Of a stretch of DNA of 64,000 nucleotides, positions 1-9,950 are shown one piece after another (within the stretch, counting starts at the first letter, position 1; each line of letters begins with the position of its first letter). Position numbers and translations under genes: made by a program. Below the pieces are notes generated by a model. It saw only the letters and a program-made list of their open reading frames with translations. It searched no databases and was not told the DNA's origin. Source of the DNA: Bicyclus anynana. Its lineage: Eukaryota > Arthropoda > Insecta > Lepidoptera > Nymphalidae. Location: the NCBI RefSeq assembly GCF_947172395.1, contig NC_069109.1:5961163-6025162 (forward strand), read 5' to 3'.

Positions 1-154
1 TTTTTGTTTAATTTTTCTTATTTTTGTCTATTTTTACTGTGGTGTTTTGTTCTTTTTAATTTTTTATGTACATTTTGTTTAATTAGTGTAACTGGATTTA
101 TCCGTGCTAATTATTAATAAATTAATAATAAATAAATAATAAATAATACTTACT
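1..154. other. AT-rich intergenic sequence
   Basis: T-rich sequence followed by an AATAA-type simple stretch (about 110-150). No gene or recognisable element is seen. Confidence 0.5.
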
Positions 155-325
155 AGGGGGTCGACCAACACTGCTTCTAGCGACCCCATACCAGGTGGAC
201 TGACGACATCAAGCGAGTCGCAGACATTTGCTGGATGCAGGCGGCTCAGTATCGTGATGTTTGGAAGTGCCTACAAAAGGCCTATGTCCTGCAGTGGAGT
301 CCATCGGCTGATATGATGATGATGC
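155..325 (+). mobile_element. RTE-type LINE 3' end fragment
   Basis: The + strand reads as the C-terminal tail of an endonuclease-reverse transcriptase: TDDIKRVA, then WMQAAQ, LQKAYV and LQWSPSAD, followed by a (TGA)n-like tail. This tail is characteristic of RTE-like LINEs in Lepidoptera. The same segment recurs at 9108-9345, and antisense at 17130-18860 and 22490-23310. It is 5'-truncated and dead. Confidence 0.75.
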
Positions 326-344
326 ACATAAAAATGATTTAAAA

Positions 345-565
345 GTGGTAAACGCGGTGGATTTACAAGACGCAGGTCCTGGGTCCCAGGTCTGGCTGGT
401 GTCTTCGGCTTCGATTAGTTACCCTATCGACAAAAACGTACCGCCAAGCGATTTAGCGTTCCGGTACGATGTCGTGTAGAAACCGAAAAGGGTGTGGATT
501 TTCATCCTATTCCTAACAAGCTCGCTTCCATCTTAGATTGCATCATCACTTACCATCAGGTGAGA
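345..565 (+). mobile_element. SINE-B, 5'-truncated copy
   Basis: Matches the body of the SINE-B family: a GCGGTGGATTTACAAGACG head remnant, TACCGCCAAGCGATTTAGCG, and the 3' part ending CATCACTTACCATCAGGTGAG. The tRNA-like head is mostly lost, and the sequence runs into the 115-bp array that follows. Confidence 0.7.
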
Positions 566-574
566 AAAAAAAAG

Positions 575-1745
575 CATTTGAGAGTCGTGATAGCACAGTG
601 GATATGTCCTCTGCCTTCGATTCAGAGCGTAGGTTCAAATCCGGTCCGGGGCACCTTCAACTTTTCAGTTGTGTGCATTTTAAGAAATTAAATATCACGT
701 GTCTCAAACGGTGCAGGAAAAACATCGTGAGGAAACCTGCAAACTTGAGAATTTTCCTAATTCTCTACGTGTGTGAAGTCTGTCAATACAATTTTTACGA
801 ACATAGATATCATGTGTCTCAAACGGTGAAGGAAAAACATCGTGAGGAAACCTGCAAACTTGAGAATTTTCCTAATTCTCTACGTGTGTGAAGTCTGCCA
901 ATACAATTTTTAAGAAATTAAATATCACGTGTCTCAAACGGTGAAGGAAAAACATCGTGAGGAAACCTGCAAACTTGAGAATTTTCCTAATTCTCTACGT
1001 GTGTGAAGTCTGCCAATACAATTTTTAAGAAATTAAATATCACGTGTCTCAAACGGTGAAGGAAAAACATCGTGAGGAAACCTGCAAACTTGAGAATTTT
1101 CCTAATTCTCGATGATTGCATCATCACTTACCATCAGGTGAGAAAAAAAAAGCATTTGAGAGTCGTGATAGCACAGTGGATATGTCCTCTGCCTTCGATT
1201 CAGAGCGTAGGTTCAAATCCGGTCCGGGGCACCTTCAACTTTTCAGTTGTGTGCATTTTAAGAAATTAAATATCACGTGTCTCAAACGGTGCAGGAAAAA
1301 CATCGTGAGGAAACCTGCAAACTTGAGAATTTTCCTAATTCTCTACGTGTGTGAAGTCTGTCAATACAATTTTTACGAACATAGATATCATGTGTCTCAA
1401 ACGGTGAAGGAAAAACATCGTGAGGAAACCTGCAAACTTGAGAATTTTCCTAATTCTCTACGTGTGTGAAGTCTGCCAATACAATTTTTAAGAAATTAAA
1501 TATCACGTGTCTCAAACGGTGAAGGAAAAACATCGTGAGGAAACCTGCAAACTTGAGAATTTTCCTAATTCTCTACGTGTGTGAAGTCTGCCAATACAAT
1601 TTTTAAGAAATTAAATATCACGTGTCTCAAACGGTGAAGGAAAAACATCGTGAGGAAACCTGCAAACTTGAGAATTTTCCTAATTCTCTACGTGTGTGAA
1701 GTCTGCCAATACAATTTTTAAAAAAATTAATAATCACGTGTCTCA
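575..1745 (+). repeat. SINE-derived tandem array, 115-bp units inside a 578-bp duplication
   Basis: A segment with a SINE-A tRNA-like head (ATAGCACAGTGGATATG) followed by head-to-tail units of about 115 bp. Each unit carries the SINE-A middle (ATCACGTGTCTCAAACGG, CATCGTGAGGAAACCTGC, CTAATTCTCTACGTGTGTG). A whole block is repeated at an offset of 578 bases: positions 538-891 and 1116-1469 would encode identical peptides. These short open frames are by-products of the repeat, not genes. Confidence 0.85.
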
Positions 1746-1915
1746 AACGGCGAAGGAATAAAAGGCATAGTTAATTAATAACATTCCTAATTCTCTGCGA
1801 GTGTGAAGTCTGCCAATCCGCGTTGGGCCAGCGTGGTGGACTATTGGCCTATCCCCTCTCATTCTGAGAGGAGACTCGAGCTCAGCAGTGAGCCGAATAT
1901 GGGTTGTTAATGACG
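1746..1915 (+). mobile_element. SINE-A 3' end
   Basis: Shows the standard SINE-A end: GCCAGCGTGGTGGACTATTG, then TCTCATTCTGAGAGGAGACT, then GAGCCGAATATGGGTTG. It continues directly from the array to its left. Confidence 0.8.
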
Positions 1916-2097
1916 ATATAGGGATATAGGTAAGTTAGTTGTTTCTTAAAAGTTTTTCTTATTTTTCTTTTATCTACCTAACTGTAAATGTTTACTCAAC
2001 TTCGTACAAATTTGATCACTTGTAAGTAAATGGAAAATACATGAATATTCAATTTTTAATAAAGAACAGACAGTAAACATTTCAACGTCACTTTCAC

Positions 2098-2105
2098 TAT
2101 AAAAG
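2098..2105 (+). promoter_or_regulatory. TATA box of gene 1
   Basis: TATAAAAG lies 53 bases before the gene 1 ATG at 2151. That leaves room for a start site about 30 bases downstream and a leader of about 20 bases. The same spacing is seen for the other cluster genes. Confidence 0.7.
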
Positions 2106-2150
2106 GACGCCATTTTGAAAAACAATTACATTTGCAAGAAGTATTGAAAC

Positions 2151-4503
2151 ATGAAGCTTACGATTGCTGTGGTCTTTTTGGTGGTAAGTAATAATTTTTT
2201 TTTGGTATATGGTGATAGCCCAGTGGATATGACCTTTGCCTCCGATTCCGGAGGGTGTGGGTTCGAATCCGGTCCGGGGCACGCACCTCCAAGTTTTCAG
2301 TTGTGTGCATTTTAAGAGATTAAATATCACGTGTCTCAATCGGTGAAGGAAAACATCGTGAGGAAACCTGCATACCAGAGAATTATCTTAATTCTCTGCG
2401 TGTGTGAAGTCTGCCAATCCGCATTGGGCCAGCGTGGTGGACTATTGGCCTAACCCCTCTCATTCTGAGAGGAGACTCGAGCTCAGCAGTGATCGATCGA
2501 TCGATTTCTTGATTTGGTCGCCGCGTTCAAAGCACGCGATAAAAGCAATAGATTATTTTTTTTTCTTTCTAATGCCATCCTGCTGTGAGAGACTGAGGAC
2601 TATATTTTGCCCCGATAGCTCAACGGTAAGAGTGGTTGGACTCATTACCGAGGGGTGGTGGTTCGATTCCCGTCCCGTTGGTCTATTGTCGTACCCACTC
2701 CTAGCACAGTCTTTGTCGACTAGTTGGAGGGGAATGAGAATATTGGTCATATTAAAAAAAATATGGCATATTCTTTTTTTTTTAAATATTAAATTTTAAT
2801 TTTTTTTATATTTCAGTGCCTGGTGGCAGTGCAGGCGCAGTGGAATAGTTGTGAGTTATTTTTTTTATGTTATTCTAGCAAACGAACGCGCTAAACTTAG
2901 GAACTACTGATCCGATTTGAAAAATAGGGATGATATCAGTTTTTTAAATTATAATATAATATATATATAATTATATAATATCAAAATGAATCCCAAAATG
3001 TGTTGGTAAACGCATAACTCAACAACGCCTGGACCAATTTGGCCAATTCTTTTTTTTAAATGTTCGTTGAAGTTCTAGGATGGTTTTTACGGCGAGAAAA
3101 ATTCGAATAATTGCCGGAAAAACCATAAAAATAGTCCTTTTCTTTTTCCCATACAAATGTTTTCTAACTAAAACTTAGTAAATTTGAGCTTTATTGTTAT
3201 TGGATAAAGTTCATATTAATAATAATTAGAAAACGGGGTAGGGCAGGGGTGGGGTAATTAAAAGTAAACTTTAGGCATAATTTACGTACGGTTATACGTA
3301 ATTTACGTAGGGTAGGGTGGGTAGGAATAGGGCAGGGGTAGGTTTAGGGGTAGGGTAGGGATAGGGTAGGAGTATGGTAAGGTAGGGTAGAGGTAGGGTA
3401 GTGGTAGGGTAGGGGTAGGGTAGCGTAGTTCGTAGGTGAAAGTTTACATCGAGTTTCACGCGGACAAAGTCGCGGGCGTCCGCTAGTTATATAATATATA
3501 TATATAAATTAAGAATATGCTAATAGTAAAGCAATTTTGTAAAAGTAACAGGGTATCTGCGATCATTACTTTCGGAGCTACAGGGATTTAAAGGGTCAGA
3601 TTTGTACAAATTAATGACGTCGTAGTTACTATGGTACAAATTAATGGCGTCGTAGGTACTTACTTAACGATCGTATGGGCGGTCAAACAAAAATACTAAT
3701 ATCTTTGTTATTTGTACGTTTACGTTTATAGTTCATTTATTAAAAAATGTCACATTTAATGTAGGGAAGCTAAAACTGTATTCATGTAATTACGATAAAA
3801 GATTTTTAATAGATTTTGAAATTTTATAATCTTCTTTATTTTGCATATACCCAGTCAATCTTTGCTTTTTATCTATAAATTAGTTAACATTGACCTTATT
3901 TACCCGAATGTATAATAAAAATCAGTATATTCAAACATTTTATATAATGATTTATTGATTTTGCTATCATCCGCGAAAAGCCGACGAACCCATGCGACGT
4001 CACCCAGGTCCGACAAAATACTCTCTACGTACGTTTCACCCCGAAACCGGATCCTCAGGAGATGTTGACTCTACAACGTGCAATTGCAAAACTTTGAAAT
4101 TGCATGTTGTAGAATATGTTCCTTAGACATTTTTAAATAATTTTCCTCAAAGAATATAACCCTAGAGTTATGGGAAATACCGAGCACCCTGTATAACTAT
4201 AGAGAGGTTCTTTTTTAACATGTCCCTCCCTCGACAGATCGTGGTGGTAATAGACGTAATTCTGAACCGAGGAGAGGAAGACAACAATTGAAACCAGTTT
4301 ATAAAATACCGAGACAACCAACTCATCAGAAACCTATGCCAATCGGACAACCAACTCAACAGCAACCCATTCCGAGCCAACCACAACCTATACCGAGCCA
4401 ACCAGCTCAACCGCAACCTTTACCAAGTCAACCAATTCAAACGCAACCAGCTCCAATACCTAGCAACCCTCAACCGACTTCACAGGGTAATGGTCATTGT
4501 TGA
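2151..4503 (+). CDS. gene 1: small secreted Gln/Pro-rich protein (3 exons)
   Basis: Exons by splice signal and frame: 2151-2183 (donor GTAAGT), 2817-2850 (acceptor TTTCAG, donor GTGAGT) and 4238-4503 (acceptor TCGACAG, stop TGA). They give 110 residues. Residues 1 to about 19 form a signal peptide (MKLTIAVVFLV then CLVAVQAQ). The mature part opens with an Arg/Gly/Asn-rich stretch and continues as irregular Gln-Pro repeats (IPSQPQP, LPSQPIQTQP) ending NGHC. Intron 1 is phase 0 and intron 2 phase 1, as in genes 2 and 3. Intron 1 holds a SINE-A and a SINE-C; intron 2 holds nested Helitrons, MITE-1 and a fold-back fragment. No enzymatic domain is visible. Composition suits a structural or coating secretion, but function is unknown. 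The unbroken join of three small exons in one frame, together with the TATA box, makes a real gene likely. Confidence 0.75.
2206..2502 (+). mobile_element. SINE-A, nearly complete
   Basis: The tRNA-like head has an A box (GATAGCCCAGTGGATATGAC) and a B box (GGTTCGAATCC). The body contains ATCACGTGTCTCAATCGG and the 3' end GAGACTCGAGCTCAGCAGTG. It sits in intron 1 of gene 1. Confidence 0.85.
2608..2775 (+). mobile_element. SINE-C copy
   Basis: The tRNA-like head is ATAGCTCAACGGTAAGAG, with B box GGTTCGATTCC. The body is TCTATTGTCGTACCCACTCC, CACAGTCTTTGTCGACTAG and ATATGGCA. Other copies lie at 16410 and 27768. It is in intron 1 of gene 1. Confidence 0.75.
2870..3936. mobile_element. nested Helitron / MITE-1 / Helitron
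   Basis: A Helitron body (GCGCTAAACTTAGGAACTAC, 2870-2924) is interrupted at 2925 by a MITE-1 end (AATAGGGATGATATCAG). That MITE-1 copy is split: its first part ends near 2985 and the rest resumes at about 3487 and runs to 3936 (AGCAATTTTGTAAAAGTAAC onward). Between them (about 2985-3486) is a second Helitron whose 3' end carries GGGTAGGGGTAGGGT-type repeats and finishes GTCGCGGGCGTCCGCTAGT. The order of insertion is therefore readable. All lies in intron 2 of gene 1. Confidence 0.75.
3938..4116 (+). mobile_element. half copy of the fold-back element
   Basis: One arm only of the element seen in full at 44681-45056: ATAATGATTTATTGATTTTG, CTATCATCCGCGAAAA, TTTCACCCCGAAACCGGA, GATGTTGACTCTACAACGTG. 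A similar half copy is at 28918-29090. Confidence 0.75.
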
Positions 4504-4540
4504 ACAAAAATATATATTTTTTAATCCATTTTATTTCTCT

Positions 4541-4720
4541 CTGGCCGCGCTTCTTTTTACCCCACTGCAAGAAGGGTTATGTATTTTTTCGCCTATTTGT
4601 ATGTATGTATGTAAAATTCTTTATTACCTCATATCTTCCAAACCACTGAACGGATTTAAGTAATTAAGATATCATTAGATTTGTCTTGATAACCCAAGTG
4701 TTCTTAAATAGGTGAAGTTA
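4541..4720 (+). repeat. unclassified interspersed repeat
   Basis: TTCTTTTTACCCCACTGCAA, then CCATATC-like text and TTCCAAACCACTGAACGG. A diverged copy follows at 5615-5775 and a fragment at 40205-40265. It overlaps the only candidate first exon for gene 4 (4579-4598), which weakens that candidate. Confidence 0.5.
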
Positions 4721-4911
4721 AAAAAAACTAACACGACGATTGGTGATAAATTCGACCGCTCTTACCGTGGAGCTATTTAGGCCCGGCAATTAGTAAAGCG
4801 TTATTTATTAATCGCTATACAAAATACGCGAGGCGGTAGACTAGATGTGAGCAGGTTAGGCAGTCTGGTTCTTTTATTTTTTTAATTAATTATTGACTTG
4901 TGCTTATTTAG

Positions 4912-5362
4912 TGTCTTGTTAACAGTTGCTGGTGGTCTGGCGTTAGCATCGACGAGGGGTGCCGACAGTTCTGCCGCCGCTACGTCTGGTGACGGATCAG
5001 CTGCCGCTGGCAACCTGGTCCCCAATGGCAGAAACGTCCTCGCCAGATCCACCAACATTGGCAGTAGTGCTGCCGCGACAGGCGAGAACGCTTCCGCCGC
5101 CGCTCTGAACCCTGCCAGTAGCACAAATAACCCTGGCAACAATCCGACAATTCCTGACGCCAATCCCCTAAACCCTGGCAATAATACACCAAATCCTGGC
5201 AACAATACACCAAATCCTGGCAACAATACACCAATCCCTGACAACAATACCCCAAACCCTGGCAACAATACCCCAAACCCTGGCAACAATACCCCAAACC
5301 CTGGCAACAATCCCCCAAATAACCAAGATTTTAATTCATTTTTCAATAACTTTTTTGCTTAA
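4912..5362 (+). CDS. gene 4: orphan exon of a secreted Asn/Pro/Gly-repeat protein (5' part unresolved)
   Basis: An open frame to a stop at 5362. It begins with signal-peptide-like residues (VLLTVAGGLALA), then an Ala/Ser/Gly-rich segment of about 75 residues, then about nine heptads of the form NPGNNTP, and ends FNSFFNNFFA. Two acceptors fit: TTATTTAG before 4912 (needs a phase-2 donor) and TTGTTAACAG before 4926 (phase 1). The second is phase-compatible with exon 2 of gene 1, so this could be an alternative last exon of gene 1. Alternatively, ATG 4579 to a GTATGT donor at 4599 would supply MYFFAYF in the right phase, but that stretch is repeat DNA without a TATA box. Low-complexity composition, position and the signal-like start place it in the secreted cluster. 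The repeat block is certain; the gene model is not. Confidence 0.5.
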
Positions 5363-5784
5363 TCGTAATGAATTTCAGCAATTATAAATGGATTTCATGT
5401 TGATTTTTTGAAATATAAGCTATTGTCAGCATTTCCTAAATTAAAATATATGTAAACTAACCTAAGCCCTACGTTTTCTACCGCGCAGTTCCAGTTTCCA
5501 GTTCAGTATTTTATTATTTATCTCAATTTTGTTTTGTCAAATTCTTCTGTGTTTGTTCAAATTATTTCCGATTGAATTAAATAAAAAGTTCCAAATTTAG
5601 CTGATTTGTTTTATTATTGTTCTTTTTACTCGACTGACAAGAAGGTTTTGTTTTTTGTGCGTAACTATTGGGAGTGTATATGTGTTTAATATTTTTGTAA
5701 CCCCATATCTTCCAAACCACTGAATGGATTTACATAGTAATTAAGATATCGTAAGTTTTATCTTAAGAACCCAAGCAGAAGGGG

Positions 5785-6480
5785 GGGGGGCGTATACTCG
5801 CTGTAGGCCCCCGATAACAGTAGCGTCAGGGGGGGGGGGGGGGGGGGCGAGCGCTCCTCTTCCAGGGGTAAAAGTACGTGGGGGACGTATACTCGCTGTA
5901 GGCTGCTAATGTGCAGCAGCGTCACCGGGGGGTTTGTGCTCGCAGCTCTGCCAGAGTCGAGCCCGAGGGGTAGAAGTACGTGGGGGACGTATACTCCCTG
6001 TAGGCTCCTAATGTGACCGCAGCAGCGTCACCGGGGGGTTTGTGTGAGCGCAGCTCTGCCAGAGTCGAGCCCGAGGGGTAGAAGTACGTGGGGGACGTAT
6101 ACTCGCTGTAGGCTCCTAATGTGACCGCAGCAGCGTCACCGGGGGTTAGTGCGGGCGCAGCTCTGCCAGAGTCGAGCCCGAGGGGTAGAAGTACGTGGGG
6201 GACGTATACTCGCTGTAGGCTCCTAATGTGACCGCAGCAGCGTCACCGGGGGTTAGTGCGGGCGCAGCTCTGCCAGAGTCGAGCCCAAGGGGTAGAAGTA
6301 CGCGGGGGACGTATACTCGCTGTAGGCTGCTAATGTGCAGCAGCGTCACCGGGGGGTTAGTGCGAGCGCAGCTCTGCCAGAGTCGAGCCCGAGGGGTAGA
6401 TCAGTGGGGGACGTATACTCGCTGTAGGCTGCTAATGTGCAGCAGCGTCACCGGGGGGTTAGTGCGAGCGCAGCTTACAT
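5785..6480 (+). repeat. GC-rich minisatellite, about 107-bp unit, about 6 copies
   Basis: Units begin GTAGAAGTACGTGGGGGACG and continue TATACTCGCTGTAGGCTCC, GCAGCAGCGTCACCGGGGG, GCGCAGCTCTGCCAGAGTCG. Unit starts at 6078 and 6185 give a 107-base period. A long poly-G tract interrupts the left end (about 5830-5847). Open frames across it on both strands are repeat artefacts. Half of a related unit is found at 16650-16765. Confidence 0.85.
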
Positions 6481-6484
6481 TATC

Positions 6485-6790
6485 TCCTTGACTACAATCT
6501 CACCTGATGGTAAGTGATGATGCAATCTAAGATGGAAGCGGGCTATCTTGTTAGGAGGAGGTCGAAATCCAAACCCCTTTCGGAATTCGGTTTCTACACG
6601 ACATCGTACCGGAACGCTAAGTTGCTTGGCGGTACGTCTTTGTCGGTAAGGTAACTAACCACGTCTGAAGCCTCCCACCAGCTAGATCAGGACTAATTCA
6701 GAAAATCTCAATCGGCCCTGTCAGGGATCGAACCCAGGACCTCCGTCTTGTAAATCCACCGCGCATACCACTGCGCCACGGAGGCCGTCA
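6485..6790 (-). mobile_element. SINE-B
   Basis: Reverse-strand copy with the tRNA-like head at the right: the complement of GGTCCTGGGTTCGATCCCTG is near 6721-6750 and of GCGCAGTGGTATGCGCGGTGG near 6755-6780. The left end is the complement of the ...CAGGTGAGATTGTAGTCAAG tail. Confidence 0.85.
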
Positions 6791-6814
6791 AAATATTAAG
6801 ATTTTGTGAAAACA

Positions 6815-7110
6815 TATCTGTATCAGCGATAACTATTTTCGGGGATATAGGGGCATCTTTGCACTGCCAAAGATTGCTTAAAAACGCTTCTTTATACGAT
6901 CCAATAGTGACGTCACGTTTATGTCAGATCACTAGATTTGTATGGGCCGGAAAACAAAATTTCAACTATCTTTGTAATTTGTGTGTTTATGTTTATACTT
7001 AGCATAATAAAGAATGTCACATTGAACGTAAGGAAACCAATAATGTATGATTATTTATTTATTTTGAAATGAATTTGAAATTATATAACATTAAATACTT
7101 ACTTAATAAA
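6815..7110 (-). mobile_element. diverged MITE-1 relative
   Basis: The order of short matches follows MITE-1: ATCAGCGATAACTATTTTCG, a TGACGTCA-like core, AGATTTGTATGGGC, ATCTTTGTAATTTGTGTGTTTATG, AATGTCACATTGAACGTAAGG. Divergence is much greater than among the other copies and the ends are not clear. Confidence 0.55.
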
Positions 7111-7144
7111 CAACCCGACAATCTGTTTTTATTTTTATTATTTA

Positions 7145-7450
7145 CCACACTTGACTACAATCTCACCTGATGGTAAGTGATGATGCAATCTAAGATGGAA
7201 GCGGGGTAACTTGTTAGGAGTAGGATGAAATCCAAACCCCTTTCGGAATTCGGTTTCTACACGACATCGTACCGGAACGCTAAGTCGCTTGGCGGTGCGT
7301 CTTTGCCGAAAGAGTGGTAACTAGCCACAGCCGAAGCCTTCCACCAGCCAGATCAGGACTAATTCAGAAAATCTCAATCGGCCCTGTCAGGGATCGAACC
7401 CAGGACCTCCGTCTTGTAAATCCACCGCGCATACCACTATGACACAGCTG
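7145..7450 (-). mobile_element. SINE-B
   Basis: Second reverse-strand SINE-B within 1 kb, with the same head complement (CCACCGCGCATACCACT) at the right and the CTTGACTACAATCTCACCTG tail at the left. Confidence 0.85.
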
Positions 7451-7484
7451 CATGTATTATGAAATAACTAGTTTTTATATTTGA

Positions 7485-7858
7485 ACTAGCGGACGCCCGC
7501 GACTTCGTCTGCGTGGTATTTAGTTTTCACAAATCCCTCAGAAACCATGGTTTTTCCGGGATAAAAAGTAGCCTATGTGTTAATCTATGCTATAATATAT
7601 CTCAATACCAAATTTCAGCTAATTCGGTTCTGTACTCGAGGCATGAAAGAGTAACAAACATTCATATTATCAAAATCATCAGTTTTCGCAAATCTCGGGA
7701 AACCATGGACTTTTTCGGGATAAAAAAAGCTTATGCGTCAATTCAGAGTAAAATCTATTTCCACTCCAAATTTCAGCCAAATCGCTTCAGTAGTAGCGGC
7801 GTTAAAGAATAACAAACATCCATACAAACTTTCGCGTTTATAATATTAGTAGGATTGG
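7485..7858 (-). mobile_element. Helitron, non-autonomous
   Basis: Starts ACTAGCGGACGCCCGCGACT (complement of the CTAGT 3' end) and ends TTATAATATTAGTAGGAT (complement of the 5' end). The body has two diverged copies of a TTTTCGGGATAAAAA segment, so short frames here are not genes. Confidence 0.8.
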
Positions 7859-7904
7859 TTGATATTGACCTTATTTTCGTAAATATCTCAAAAAAAAACA
7901 ATAA

Positions 7905-8050
7905 ATTCAAATCAAAATTCATTTATTTCAAGTAGGCTCAATTTACAAGCACTTTTGACACGTCAGTTGACTATTTGTAAAGATTCTACGAATCAGAAAG
8001 AATTCAAAGCTAGACATCTACTAGCTAAACTGAATTGGCTACAGTAGTTA
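7905..8050 (-). mobile_element. Jockey/CR1-like LINE 3' end fragment
   Basis: CAAAATTCATTTATTTCAAG and AGGCTCAATTTACAAGCACT, then TTGACACGTCAGTTGACTAT. This is the 3' UTR seen in sense at 16065-16395 and in the longer copy at 23318-24010. Confidence 0.7.
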
Positions 8051-8135
8051 TATGTGGTAAGATTATAGGCTAATTTTTCAGTTTTCATCTATACATGTAA
8101 TATAATAAATCTGCAGAGGACAATGTAATGTGAGT

Positions 8136-8445
8136 CTCAGACCAATTATTGTATAGGACCTGCCTCGCTATCGTAACTTTTCTGTCAAAGTATATGATCA
8201 ACGATCTATTGCGATTATAAAAACTGTCTCTATAGAATCGATGTTAAATAGACGTAATCGTGTTCGTCAGTTAAGGAGCTCCGTAAAATACCTGTTTGTG
8301 TGATTGAATTGTGTAAAAAACGGACAAAAACTACTAGTTTAGTTTAAGATATATACCAAATCTAAGCTCGAATTCCTCGGAAAATGACAGACAATTTTGT
8401 TCGTAACTATGAGTGCGATACAGGTCCTTCTATAATTGGACTGAG
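8136..8445. mobile_element. MITE-2 copy with target duplication
   Basis: Terminal inverted repeats CTCAGACCAATTATTGTATA and TATAATTGGACTGAG. The flank AATGTGAGT is repeated on both sides (9 bases, or 8 if the element ends one base later). A second copy is at 46464-47097. There is no coding capacity. Confidence 0.8.
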
Positions 8446-9107
8446 AATGTGAGTACATGAAATATATTTCCAAAATAACTATCAGGGGGTGATTAGTGAT
8501 CGATACTGATGCCAAAAATCAGTAAATTTTTTGTCTGTCTGTCTGTATGTTCGTTATAGAAACAAAAACTACTCCACGGATTTTAACGAAATTTGGTACA
8601 ATTATTCTTTATACTCCGGGGCAGGTTATAGTATACTTTTCATCACGCTACGATCAATAGGAGCAGAGCAGTGAAGGGAAATGTTGGGAAAACGGGAGAA
8701 GTTACTCCATTTTTATAGCGATACTGTAAGGGCTGGATTAAAACTATTTCGAGCGAGAGATACGAAAAATAAGTTTTTATAAAAGTTTTATACGATATTT
8801 TATAAAAATACCTCTCTAACTGCTGGTTGAGTCTGTAATGATAGATTTAGCGTTTCAAAAGAATTGGTAGGCATAATAAATTACAACCAACAAGATAAAT
8901 ACAAAAAGAATATAAATTATAATTTCAATAAGTTCAAATAATTACATTTTGCCTAAAGTTAGACAGACCGGGCAAATGAACTAAGCATACCTATAAATTA
9001 TAATCTTTGTTTAATTACAAGTAGGTATGTTACGGTTAGAGGGAAAATTATAAGTATTTTTACTCTCATTTATTTATATTTTTTTATTTTTATTTATATT
9101 TAGCACA
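8446..9107. other. unassigned sequence with a likely old repeat
   Basis: About 8470-8770 contains phrases typical of interspersed DNA (GTCTGTCTGTCTGTATGTTC, then ACTACTCCACGGATTTTAACG). A related fragment is at 34860-34940. The rest is AT-rich with no gene signal. Confidence 0.4.
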
Positions 9108-9348
9108 TAGTTCGAAGAGCCGATGTACGTTGGGGTCCCAAAGCGCTGGAATTGCGACCCCGCACTAGTAAGCGCAGTGTCGGTCCACCACCAGGTGGAC
9201 TGACGACATCAAGCGAGTCGCAGACATTCGCTGGATGCAGGCGGCTCAGGATCATGATGTTTGGAAGTACGTACAAAAGGCCTATGTCCTGCAGTGGACT
9301 CCATCGGCTGATATGATGATGATGATGATGATGATGATGAATTTATTT
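9108..9348 (+). mobile_element. RTE-type LINE 3' end with (TGA)n tail
   Basis: Longer version of the 155-325 fragment. It starts AGTTCGAAGAGCCGATG and GTTGGGGTC, continues TGGACTGACGACATCAAGCG, and ends GCCTATGTCCTGCAGTGGAC with a run of TGATGATGATG. Confidence 0.8.
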
Positions 9349-9354
9349 TTTACC

Positions 9355-9605
9355 TGACTACAAGATGTATGTTTTTCGTATGTTGTTTAGGATGAAAATC
9401 TCACACCCCTTTTGGTTTCTACACGACATCGTATCGGAACCCTAAATTGCTTGGCGGTACGTCTTTGTAAGTAGGGTGGTAACTAACCGCGGCCGAAGCC
9501 TCTCACCAGCCAGACCTGGACCAATTAAGAAAATCTCAATTGGATCGAACCCAGGACCTCCGTTTTGTAAATCCACCGCGCATACCACTGCGCCACGGAG
9601 GCCTT
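9355..9605 (-). mobile_element. SINE-B with internal deletion
   Basis: Reverse SINE-B: tail at the left, head complement (TACCACTGCGCCACGGAGGC) at the right. The TCAGGGATCGAACC region is shortened to TTGGATCGAACC. Confidence 0.8.
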
Positions 9606-9888
9606 CAAGATTTTTCATTAAGATGTTTTACACATCTTGTCTCCCAGACGCGGAGCCAATGCGTCAACGCATTTGGAGTCGTTTCCAGGTTTTTTAAAAT
9701 TTGCCCAAAATTATTCATTTGAAAGCAACATAACACGTGTTTCTTTTATACCAAAATGCGTATTATTGTATAAATATTTCGCTGTTTGAACAAACAGTCG
9801 ATAAACCTCGAAAAATAATTCAATTGTTAGAAATAATAGATTATATTTGTACAGATTGTCTGTATTCTCGAAATTTGGAAAATTTTGA

Positions 9889-9896
9889 TATAAAAG
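9889..9896 (+). promoter_or_regulatory. TATA box of gene 2
   Basis: TATAAAAG lies 62 bases before the ATG at 9951. An initiator-like ATCAGC follows near 9921, about 32 bases downstream. Confidence 0.7.
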
Positions 9897-9950
9897 AGGA
9901 AGTAAAATTGTATGGAAGCATATCAGCACCAAGTCTGAACAGAAGACATC

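Noticed and set aside
538..1469. Two identical 117-codon frames
   Set aside because: Both lie in SINE-derived tandem units; the identity reflects the 578-base duplication.
2206..2280. tRNA genes at SINE heads
   Set aside because: A- and B-box-like motifs are present but are followed by SINE bodies in every copy; no cloverleaf with a proper acceptor stem.
2404..2799. 131-codon frame spanning SINE-A and SINE-C
   Set aside because: Contains the conserved SINE ends and recurs wherever those SINEs lie; no splice or promoter support.
4882..5346. Leu/Gly-repeat frames antisense to gene 4
   Set aside because: Mirror of the NPGNNTP repeat. The sense strand has the signal-like start and acceptor sites; the antisense has none.
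5785..6480. CRISPR-like regular repeats
   Set aside because: Contiguous tandem units of about 107 bases without spacers, in an animal genome.
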